Assembly: GCA_035528995.1 (NCBI GenBank)
Contig: DATKXO010000074.1
Location: forward strand, 1 to 19,029
Length of the DNA stretch: 19,029 nucleotides
Reading direction: 5' to 3'
Source: DATKXO01 sp035528995
GTDB taxonomy: Bacteria > Planctomycetota > Phycisphaerae > UBA1845
How positions within the stretch are numbered: the stretch's first letter is position 1; each line of letters opens with the position of its first letter. Shown here piece by piece: positions 9,181-14,678 of the stretch. Under the pieces are notes generated by a model. That model was not told where the DNA came from and made no database searches. It saw only the letters and a list, made by a program, of their open reading frames with translations. A program made the translations under genes and the position numbers.

Positions 9181-9281
9181 CGAAGGGAGAAGTGAGAAGT
9201 GGGAAACAAACTTGGACATGTGGATGCGGAGGGTGCGTTCAGAGTTGCGAGTAGCGAGTTGTCAAGCAAGAGCAGGACGTT

Positions 9282-9320
9282 CACCGCGGAGGGCGCAGAG
9301 CGCGCGGAGGGGCGGCGGAG
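9282..9320 (+). repeat. 9-nt (C)GCGGAG/GCAGAG tandem repeat
   Basis: In 9-nt phase the units are ACCGCGGAG, GGCGCAGAG, CGCGCGGAG and GGGCGGCGG. It belongs to a phrase type ('accgcagagg-cgcagagg') that I recall from intergenic DNA of several environmental phyla. That recollection is not verified here. Confidence 0.7.
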
Positions 9321-9384
9321 AACACCGATAGCCAGAGGCGCGGGCGGGTGGAACGGGCGAGGCGTTCGGCCCTCGAAAAACAAC

Positions 9385-9425
9385 TCTATCCACAGATGAC
9401 ACAGAAGGCACAGAAAGAAGCGAAG
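9385..9425 (+). repeat. 9-nt CACAGATGA-type tandem repeat
   Basis: After TATC the units are CACAGATGA, CACAGAAGG, CACAGAAAG and AAGCGAAGG, again with a 9-nt period. Read on the opposite strand this gives the spurious peptide 'LCLLCHLWI', a common artefact in hypothetical proteins. Confidence 0.7.
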
Positions 9426-9456
9426 GATTGGGGACTGAGAAACGAGGCGCGAACGG

Positions 9457-9493
9457 CGGATGGGCCGCGGATTGCGCGGATGGGCGCGGATTC
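9457..9493 (+). repeat. 9-nt GCGCGGATt-type tandem repeat
   Basis: Units GCCGCGGAT, TGCGCGGAT and GGGCGCGGAT follow each other with a 9-nt period and a one-base insertion in the last unit. It has the same strand orientation as the two 9-nt tracts just upstream. Confidence 0.65.
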
Positions 9494-9768
9494 GGGGGCG
9501 GCGGGCGGTGACGGGGTTGTTGACCGGGCGGGGAGGGGGTCGCAGAATGGACAAGTCGGGATGGTCCAAGGGGGTGACAGGGCAGGGCGCGTCGGGCGCG
9601 AGGATTCGGCCGGTGAGACCGGGCGTTCGGACTGCCGGGATGGGATGCGGGCGCAACGTGCGGTGTTGGGTGAGCGTGTGCTGCTCGGAGCGAGCGAGCG
9701 ATGGCAGGAAGAAGTAAGCCCGACCCCCTTCTCTCACGAGAAACGAGCTGCGTCCCCTTTTCCTATCC

Positions 9769-10416
9769 CTACTCCAGGAAATCCAGTTGGTCCTTCATCG
9801 CCTGGTCGACGCGTTCGAAAACCCGCATGGGCCACTCGGTTAGTCGGTACTCCATGCTCTGAGACGAGACTTGGAATCGCTTGGCCAACTGCCTTGCGAG
9901 TTGCCTCTTGATCGCACCGGGGTCGCCGAACCCCGCCGCGCGCACGAAGAGGCGGTACAAGCGAGCGGCCTCGGACAGAACCGCATCAGCGGGCATCAGG
10001 ATCGCCGCTGCGAAGCGCTTGGCGTTGCGTTCCATTTCGACGTTGCGGTAGTGGCGTTGAAACTCCCTGAAGTCGTCGATCGTGTGAACTGCATCGATGA
10101 CCTTGCGGTGTAGGATCAAATGTCCCAGTTCTTCGGCCACCGTCATCCGGTAGCGCGCGGGAACGTTGTCAGCCAACCATTCGTCAATGTAAACGAGCAA
10201 GTCACCCGTTTCGGGGTCGCGGAGCACCATTCCCTCGACACCATGGTTGGTGCGCAGCCCAGGCCAGATGTCCAGTACGACGCCTTCGAGTTGCTCGAGT
10301 AGAAGGTCAACGTCTACGGGAATCGAGATGGCGTCGCCATATCGTTTGGACAGGAAATCTCGAGCACGGCGTTCGAGCTCACCGGCAGAGTAGGTGGGCG
10401 GCTCAGGTAGGGCCAT
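9769..10416 (-). CDS. ImmA/IrrE-family peptidase (M78/DUF955) with an altered HExxH motif
   Basis: The product has 215 residues. The core 'RYRMTVAEELGHLILHRK' (residues 88-105) is the metal-binding helix of ImmA/IrrE peptidases, which cut a partner XRE repressor. The usual HExxH reads EELGH (Glu95, Glu96, His99): the first zinc-ligand His is replaced by Glu. Residues 8-50 resemble the family N-terminus ('ERRARDFLSKRYGDAISIPVDVDLLLEQL'). The C-terminal part contains 'RFQVSSQSMEYRL', the usual winged-helix-like end ('fgVS..am..RL'). The start overlaps the end of the XRE gene by 14 bases, so the two are translationally coupled and cotranscribed. By analogy with ImmR-ImmA of ICEBs1 it should relieve repression by its partner, or the pair may act as a toxin-antitoxin-like unit. 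I think an E in the first position also occurs in other members, so inactivity should not be assumed. Confidence 0.82.
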   Translation of the reverse strand: MALPEPPTYSAGELERRARDFLSKRYGDAISIPVDVDLLLEQLEGVVLDIWPGLRTNHGVEGMVLRDPETGDLLVYIDEWLADNVPARYRMTVAEELGHLILHRKVIDAVHTIDDFREFQRHYRNVEMERNAKRFAAAILMPADAVLSEAARLYRLFVRAAGFGDPGAIKRQLARQLAKRFQVSSQSMEYRLTEWPMRVFERVDQAMKDQLDFLE

Positions 10417-10792
10417 CCTGTTGCCCTCCGTGGCGTGTTTCGATGTCCTCGATCAACTTGGCGATCTCCTCATCCTCAAGCTGGCGGTTGTCGATCGTGC
10501 GGAGCAGCGTGGGAACCAGTTTCCGGCTCGTCACGTGCCGCAGGTCGGCCGGGAGTTCGCCGGCCGCGGTGGCCGCGTCGAAGAAGCCCGTCCATTCGTC
10601 AGACCCTTCCACCAAGCCAAGCGCATCGGCAATCTCGTGGAGCTTTTCGCCGTCCGCCGGGGGATTCCGTCTGCCGTGCTCGAGGGCGCTCAGATTCGAC
10701 GGCTGCAGATCCACCATCTCGGCAAAGCGGCGGAGGCCGATTTCGGCTTTCAGCCGCAGACGCTTCAGAATGGCACCGAACTGCGCGGACAT
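10403..10792 (-). CDS. XRE-family transcriptional regulator paired with the ImmA-type peptidase
   Basis: The product has 129 residues. Residues 1-65 form a Cro/C1-type helix-turn-helix: 'FGAILKRLRLKAEIGLRRFAEMVDLQPSNLSALEHGRRNPPADGEKLHEIADALGL'. The recognition helix is around 'LQPSNLSALEHGR'. The remaining 60 residues are acidic and helical ('NRQLEDEEIAKLIEDIETRH') and may be the segment that contacts or is cut by the partner peptidase. The ATG at 10792 is preceded by GAGGAAGGGG at a normal distance. A near-consensus promoter with its -10 in a perfect palindrome lies about 60 bases upstream, which suggests autorepression. It is a typical host-like or mobile-element switch gene. Confidence 0.87.
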   Translation of the reverse strand: MSAQFGAILKRLRLKAEIGLRRFAEMVDLQPSNLSALEHGRRNPPADGEKLHEIADALGLVEGSDEWTGFFDAATAAGELPADLRHVTSRKLVPTLLRTIDNRQLEDEEIAKLIEDIETRHGGQQDGPT

Positions 10793-10846
10793 AGCCAGCC
10801 CCTTCCTCGCTCGTTTCTCGCCGGTTCACGCTCTTCCCTCTCCCCC

Positions 10847-10867
10847 TGTTATCACTATATGATAACA
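10847..10867. promoter_or_regulatory. 21-bp perfect palindrome, probable operator of the XRE regulator
   Basis: TGTTATCA and TGATAACA are separated by five bases (CTATA). It is AT-rich in a GC-rich region and overlaps the -10 box and expected start point of the XRE-ImmA promoter, where a repressor would block RNA polymerase. Confidence 0.8.
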
Positions 10868-10887
10868 CGCAAATCCAGGTCTGTCAA
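10859..10887 (-). promoter_or_regulatory. sigma-70 promoter of the XRE-ImmA operon
   Basis: On the minus strand TTGACA (10887-10882, perfect -35) is followed after exactly 17 bases by TATCAT (10864-10859). Transcription should start near 10852, inside the palindrome, giving a leader of about 60 nt to the ATG at 10792. Confidence 0.8.
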
Positions 10888-11099
10888 GCGGTTTTGTGCG
10901 TCTCGGGCGGGTCAACGTCTCGATCTGACAGCGGACGCGGACAGCCTTACCCGGGACCGTGGGCTCTGATGTCGAACAGCGGGCCGGGGCGTCCGTCAAC
11001 GGGCCGGGCCATGGTGTCCTACCGCCCTATCGCATACTCCAGGCAGGCCAGTTGGGGCGTCATCGCCTGGACGGGGCGCTCGGGTACGCGCATCGACCG

Positions 11100-11327
11100 C
11101 TAGGGGCGCGTCCGCTCATTCTCCTTCCGGTCAGACATCGCCCACGCTTCAACGAAGACGGCGACCGTTTCCTTGTCCCCGGTCTGCATCGCCCTCCTCA
11201 GGCAGACCGCGTGAGGGTAGTTTTCTCCCAGCGTCTTCTCAATGGCCGACAGCGTTCGCACCGCCCTGCAAACGTCAAAGGCCTCCCTTGCTGCCGCCTT
11301 GATGTGCTCAACGTCCCTGCTCATCAT
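11100..11327 (-). CDS. small hypothetical protein (75 aa)
   Basis: No family recognised. The product is soluble, helical in appearance and without signal or membrane segment: 'HIKAAAREAFDVCRAVRTLSAIEKTLGENYPHAVCLRRAM' looks like two amphipathic helices. Two adjacent ATGs occur at 11327 and 11324. AGGAG at 11335-11331 lies three and six bases from them, so the second (74 aa) may be the real start. The start region overlaps the end of the small gene upstream by 20 bases in a different frame, suggesting coupled translation. It sits between the XRE-ImmA module and the recombinase remnant, which suggests accessory DNA. Confidence 0.55.
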   Translation of the reverse strand: MMSRDVEHIKAAAREAFDVCRAVRTLSAIEKTLGENYPHAVCLRRAMQTGDKETVAVFVEAWAMSDRKENERTRP

Positions 11328-11541
11328 GCACTCCTGTCTTCATCCTTGAATACCTGCCGCATGCGCGGCGCGCTCGACGGCGGCGATTCGTTGTTCGCCT
11401 ACGTTCCATATTCGTGGGGTTGGCGACCCGGCCGGCGGGTTGAGTTTGGGCCGGTCGTGCAGGGGCACGCCTCACCCTGTTCTGGACGACCTCGCTTCTT
11501 TTGGCGAGTGATCGGCGTTTTGCGCGCGGGGTAGTTGCCAT
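11308..11541 (-). CDS. small, very arginine-rich hypothetical protein (77 aa)
   Basis: The main support is a near-perfect Shine-Dalgarno (AAGGAGG, 11554-11548) six bases before the ATG at 11541. The product has 21 Arg in 77 residues, with runs such as 'ERRRTTNRRRRARRACGR', and begins 'MATTPRAKRRSLAKRSEVV'. Such a basic small protein could bind nucleic acid, but no fold is recognised and high-GC antisense frames also give Arg-rich peptides, so it could be spurious. Its 3' end overlaps the next small gene by 20 bases. Confidence 0.45.
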   Translation of the reverse strand: MATTPRAKRRSLAKRSEVVQNRVRRAPARPAQTQPAGRVANPTNMERRRTTNRRRRARRACGRYSRMKTGVHDEQGR

Positions 11542-11850
11542 CGCTGGCCTCCTTCAGCGGAGGCAGCGGGGACGTGGTATGGTAGGAGACTACCTCTACC
11601 CTGGATTGAGCCGGGATACTCCCAGTCTTCCCGGCTTGGCCATCCCCGTGATAAACTGGCAAGAGAGCCCACAGGAAATGCCAAGAAACCTGCACAAAAT
11701 AGCACAGATTCTGGCAACTTCCGTTGGATTCTGTTGCAATATGGCCATTCTAGAGGTAGTCTTGGGACATCCGGGGATATCCTCGGCTTAGTCGGGTTGT
11801 CCTTGGTTCCCGTCGCCTCACGATCGGTCCAAAGACAACCTACCAATACC

Positions 11851-11877
11851 ACGCCCCCGGCCACCATCCGGGGGCGT
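11851..11877. repeat. perfect 10-bp inverted repeat
   Basis: ACGCCCCCGG and CCGGGGGCGT are separated by seven bases. No T-run follows on either strand, so it is not an ordinary intrinsic terminator. Confidence 0.7.
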
Positions 11878-12081
11878 CGTCTTGCGCTCACACAACGCCC
11901 AAGACGACCATTTGCTTCTATGTCTAGTCTGTACCCCACGTTTTAACGAGGGGCAACCGTATCCATCCGAAGTTTTTCACTCGCGCCTCTAACCTTCCGT
12001 GACACAGACACATAGCGCCCGAAAATCTTCTCCCTGACAAGGCGCTTCGCCGGAGATATCACCGCGACCTTCTCCAAACCC

Positions 12082-12121
12082 TACAGAAAAAGCCGGCAAT
12101 CCCACGGGGGACCTGCCGGCT
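12082..12121 (-). terminator. rho-independent terminator on the minus strand
   Basis: An 8-bp perfect stem (AGCCGGCA, 12091-12098, with TGCCGGCT, 12114-12121) is followed on the minus strand by TTTTTCTG. It lies about 260 bases past the recombinase stop, so it probably ended transcription of that element. On the + strand only TTT follows, so activity there would be weak. Confidence 0.7.
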
Positions 12122-12382
12122 TTGGTAGCACCAACGCTGCAGGACCCCGTGACCCACACTCCCGTCGGCCAGGGCCACGTGGTCCCAACCAGATTGTCGT
12201 CCCAACAATTAGGCCGACGGGTTCATTTTGCAGCCTTCGCCCCACACAGGCAAAAGCACCCATTGCTGGATCAGCCCGATCCAGGCCCAGACAGACTGCC
12301 CCTTCTCGCTTCGGGCGGTGGCGCGATCGGCCCGACCCCCCGGCCGGGACCCACGTCCGCACCACGAATGCAGCACGATACT

Positions 12383-12787
12383 TCAAGATGCGCCGGGTGT
12401 CAAGGACTTTGCCAGCAAAACGGTGGCGGGGCGTGACACCCCCATCCGCCCCACCTCCAGCATGATCGCACTGGCCTTGACCCTGTCCGCCTCGGCGTAG
12501 ACCTCCGTCGTCACTCGGCTATGGTGCCGCAGCAGCACGCGGGCTGCCTCGATCCCATATTGCCTTCGCATCCGGGTGGCGAAGTTGTGTCGCAACTCGT
12601 GCGGATGCCAGCGCGGGACGATCCGCTCGCTGTCCGGGTGCAGCCCCCTGGCTTCCTTGGCCGCCACGTCGGCGTCGTCGCACGCTCGCACGATCGGTCG
12701 TGGGTAACTCTCTCTCGTGTACTGGTCAGTCGGGCCGCGCTTCGGTCGTCTCTTCGGGCGGCGCCCCCCGGAGGCGGAATGCGCTGT
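12383..12787 (-). pseudogene. C-terminal fragment of a tyrosine recombinase / phage integrase
   Basis: The open frame runs 134 codons from just after an in-frame TGA (12788-12790). It holds the C-terminal catalytic half: 'YTRESYPRPIVRACDDADVAA', then 'WHPHELRHNFATRM' (the HxxR box), 'VLLRHHSRVTTEVYAEAD' (second His and nucleophilic Tyr) and the terminal helix. The SAM-like core-binding domain and the first catalytic Arg are missing, and no typical start codon with a ribosome binding site opens the frame. It should therefore be inactive. It lies about 35 bases from the 3' end of tRNA-Val, the standard position of an integrase in a tRNA-integrated element. Upstream residues are a low-complexity Arg/Pro stretch, suggesting a deletion joint. 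Confidence 0.8.
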
Positions 12788-12822
12788 TCACGGGTTGTTC
12801 TACGGGTCTACCGAGAAAGGAC

Positions 12823-12896
12823 TGGGCGATACAGGACTTGAACCTGTGACCTCCTGCATGTCGAGCAGGCGCTCTAGCCAACTGAGCTAATCGCCC
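12823..12896 (-). tRNA. tRNA-Val (anticodon GAC)
   Basis: The cloverleaf is complete. Acceptor GGGCGAT/ATCGCCC pairs at all seven positions, the D arm is GCTC/GAGC, the anticodon stem CCTGC/GCAGG, the variable loop AGGTC, and the T arm ACAGG-TTCAAGT-CCTGT. The anticodon loop reads TCGACAT, giving GAC (Val) at 34-36 but C instead of the near-universal T at position 33. The discriminator is A and CCA is not encoded. Confidence 0.93.
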
Positions 12897-13005
12897 TTGC
12901 GGCAAGGCACATTACAGGGCGTCGGGGCGGGCCTGTCAACATGGGCGGCGAGACGACGTTCGGCAAGGGTGCGTGACACTTCCGGCGGCATTCGGTTTTG
13001 GATGC

Positions 13006-13028
13006 CACGGGCGGCTTGTCCGGCCGTG
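13006..13028. repeat. hairpin CACGGGCGG / CCGGCCGTG
   Basis: Nine-base arms with one G-G mismatch around a five-base loop (CTTGT). No T-run follows. Confidence 0.55.
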
Positions 13029-13059
13029 TGGGCTCTCGGGCGGGCGTTTTGAGCACACA

Positions 13060-13082
13060 CACTGGCAGGCAAGCTGCCAGTG
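13060..13082. repeat. perfect hairpin CACTGGCAG / CTGCCAGTG
   Basis: Nine-base arms are separated by GCAAG. The 'ACTGGCAAGCTGCCAGT' type of phrase may be a multicopy element in related genomes (memory only). Confidence 0.7.
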
Positions 13083-13300
13083 GCAGCCGCCCGTTTCCGT
13101 CGCCCCTTCCAGGGGCTCCGCTTCGTATCGGCACTGCCGACCCAGGGCTCGCTTCGCATCGCCCTGGGCTGTATTCCCTCGTCCGCTCCGCGGACTTTCA
13201 ACGGTGTGAGGCCGCCTGAAGTGTCATGCACCCAGCCGCCAATGCCAGTGTCGCCGCCAACGCCGATGTTCCCGCCGGATGCCGACCGGCGCCCTTGCCG

Positions 13301-13350
13301 GGCGTCGCCAGGCGGCGCCGAGCGGTGCCAAGCGGCGCCAGACCGCGCCA
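13301..13350 (+). repeat. 10-bp tandem repeat, about five units
   Basis: In strict 10-base phase the units read GGCGTCGCCA, GGCGGCGCCG, AGCGGTGCCA, AGCGGCGCCA and GACCGCGCCA. The consensus is AGCGGCGCCA; the core GGCGCC is itself palindromic. Confidence 0.8.
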
Positions 13351-13431
13351 CGGCACGTTTGATGCCGGGTACAGCTTGTTTATGCCGATTGGGTGTCCCG
13401 CGAGTCGGCGTGTCCGGGGCGACAGAGTCCG

Positions 13432-13449
13432 CGCGAACTGAAGTTCGCG
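13432..13449. repeat. perfect short palindrome CGCGAACT-GA-AGTTCGCG
   Basis: Eight-base arms around a two-base centre. It is immediately followed by the 23-bp tandem repeat, whose units begin with the same CGCGG. Confidence 0.75.
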
Positions 13450-13503
13450 GCTCGGGACGGGTTTCGCTCGCGGCTCGGGACGGGTTCCGCTCGCGGCTCG
13501 GGA
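13446..13503 (+). repeat. 23-bp tandem repeat, about 2.5 units
   Basis: Unit 1 (13446-13468) and unit 2 (13469-13491) differ at one base (GGTTT versus GGTTC). A partial third unit begins CGCGGCTCGGGA at 13492. Confidence 0.85.
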
Positions 13504-13556
13504 AACGGCAGAGTCATCCTGGGACTGGTATGAAACGGACCTGCCGGCCCTGGGGA

Positions 13557-14663
13557 TCAGGCCGCGGCCATTCGGGCTCGCAGGTCGTCCATCAACTGAT
13601 CGAACGAATGGGCGAAGGCCGCCACCCCGTCCACCCGAAGTTGCTCGGTCACCGCGTCCATGCTGATGCCCAGTTCACCGAGCCGGGCGGTCAGGCGGTG
13701 GGCCTGGTCCAGGTCGGTGTCGATGGTGCGGGCGACCACGCCGTGGTCCTTGAACGCGTCCAACGTCGCGGGCGGCACGGTGTTCACCGTGTCCGGGCCG
13801 ATCAGGTTGTCCACGTAATACGTGTCGGGATAGCGCGGGTCCTTGGTGCTGGTCGAGGCCCACAGCGGGCGCTGCACCCGGGCACCCGATCCGGCCAGCT
13901 TCCGGAACCGTGGCTGGGCGAATATCTCGGCGAAGGCCGCGTAGGCGATGCGCGTGTTGGCGATGGCGGCTTGACCGAAGAGCGACTCCGCCTCCTTCTG
14001 CCCGGCCTCGACCCGGGCCGCCAGCAGCTTGTCCACGGCCGAGTCCACCCGGCTGACGAAGAACGAAGCCACCGAGGCCACCGAGGCCGGATCACCGCCG
14101 GCCGAGACGAGGTCCTCGAGCCCCTGCAGGTAGGCCTCGGTCACCCGCCGGTAAACCTCGCAGGAGAAGATCAGGGTGACGTTGACGTTCACGCCGGCCG
14201 CGATGGTCGCCCGCACGGCCGGTAACCCTTCGTCGGTGGCCGGAATCTTGATCATCACGTTGAGCCGATTGATCGTCCGGAACAGCCGCTGGGCCTCGCT
14301 GATGGTCACCCGCGTGTCGTAGGCCAGGCCCGGGTCGACCTCGAGGCTCACGTAGCCGTCTCGGCGGGCGGACCCGTCGTACACCGGGCGCAGGATGTCC
14401 GCCGCCGCCCGGATGTCATCGACGACCAGAGTCTCGTAGACCTGGGCGTCGCTCTTGCCGTCCGCGATCAAGCCCGCGAGCGCTTCGTCGTAGTCGTCGC
14501 TGCCGCTGATGGCCTTCTGGAAGATGGTCGGGTTCGAGGTCATGCCCACGACGCCGTCGGCCACGAACTTGTCCAACTCACCTGAAGCGATCATGCCGCG
14601 GCGAATGTTGTCGTACCACAAGGACTGCCCCGCGTCGGCCAAGGCCCGGATTCGTTCGTGCAC
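13557..14663 (-). CDS. tal: transaldolase
   Basis: Transaldolase moves a dihydroxyacetone unit between sedoheptulose-7-phosphate and glyceraldehyde-3-phosphate in the non-oxidative pentose phosphate pathway (cytosol). The product has 368 residues, the length of the long Tal form seen in actinobacteria and cyanobacteria. Motifs are 'GVVGMTSNPTIFQKAI' (37-52), 'VSLEVDP' (105-111) and the Schiff-base lysine in 'INRLNVMIKIPATDEG' (Lys139), followed by 'NVNVTLIFS' and 'ASVASFFVSRVD'. 'LWASTSTKDP' and 'DTYYVDNLIGPDTVNTVP' near residues 265-295 are also typical. The start is GTG at 14663 with AGGAGG seven bases upstream. This site touches the stop of tkt, 15 bases upstream, so the two are cotranscribed. 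No intrinsic terminator is obvious after the stop. Confidence 0.96.
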   Translation of the reverse strand: MHERIRALADAGQSLWYDNIRRGMIASGELDKFVADGVVGMTSNPTIFQKAISGSDDYDEALAGLIADGKSDAQVYETLVVDDIRAAADILRPVYDGSARRDGYVSLEVDPGLAYDTRVTISEAQRLFRTINRLNVMIKIPATDEGLPAVRATIAAGVNVNVTLIFSCEVYRRVTEAYLQGLEDLVSAGGDPASVASVASFFVSRVDSAVDKLLAARVEAGQKEAESLFGQAAIANTRIAYAAFAEIFAQPRFRKLAGSGARVQRPLWASTSTKDPRYPDTYYVDNLIGPDTVNTVPPATLDAFKDHGVVARTIDTDLDQAHRLTARLGELGISMDAVTEQLRVDGVAAFAHSFDQLMDDLRARMAAA

Positions 14664-14678
14664 GAAAGTTCCTCCTCT

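Larger units (their letters stand above)
8754..9768. other. intergenic region of about 1 kb with clustered short repeats, no credible gene
   Basis: No reading frame here has family motifs or a supported start. The open minus-strand frame at 8892-9737 is low complexity and produced by the repeats. The + strand is strongly purine-rich from about 9060 to 9700. A small hairpin (ACGGA-TTTG-TCCGT) lies at 8867-8880. Four short-period repeat tracts are listed separately. Two smaller ones are GAGAAGTG-type repeats at 9186-9204 and a GCGAGTA-GCGAGTT pair near 9246-9260. Confidence 0.7.
11542..12382. other. intergenic stretch without a credible gene
   Basis: About 840 bases. Open frames exist (for example minus 11472-11939) but lack start signals, composition or motifs of real proteins. 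It contains the perfect hairpin at 11851-11877 and the terminator at 12082-12121. It is a possible site of deleted mobile-element genes, since a truncated recombinase borders it. Confidence 0.55.
12897..13556. other. repeat- and hairpin-rich spacer between tRNA-Val and tal
   Basis: No supported gene. The + strand frame running through it into tal is an antisense artefact. The stretch 13100-13220 ('CCCAGGGCTCGCTTCGCATCGC...') resembles interspersed GC-rich phrases I associate with planctomycete intergenic DNA. That is from memory and unverified. Individual repeats and hairpins are listed separately. Confidence 0.6.

Noticed and set aside
9128..9493. CRISPR array
   Set aside because: Repeats are 8-9 nt with no spacers, and no cas genes are present.
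8892..9737. 281-residue open frame on the minus strand
   Set aside because: Low complexity, no motifs, and much of its sequence is the translation of the short repeats (for example 'LCLLCHLWI').
11472..11939. 155-residue minus-strand frame upstream of the small genes
   Set aside because: No ribosome site, uneven composition, no recognisable segment. The strong Shine-Dalgarno inside it serves a different frame (ATG at 11541).
13080..14225. 381-residue plus-strand frame entering tal
   Set aside because: The second half is antisense to transaldolase and the first half runs through intergenic repeats.
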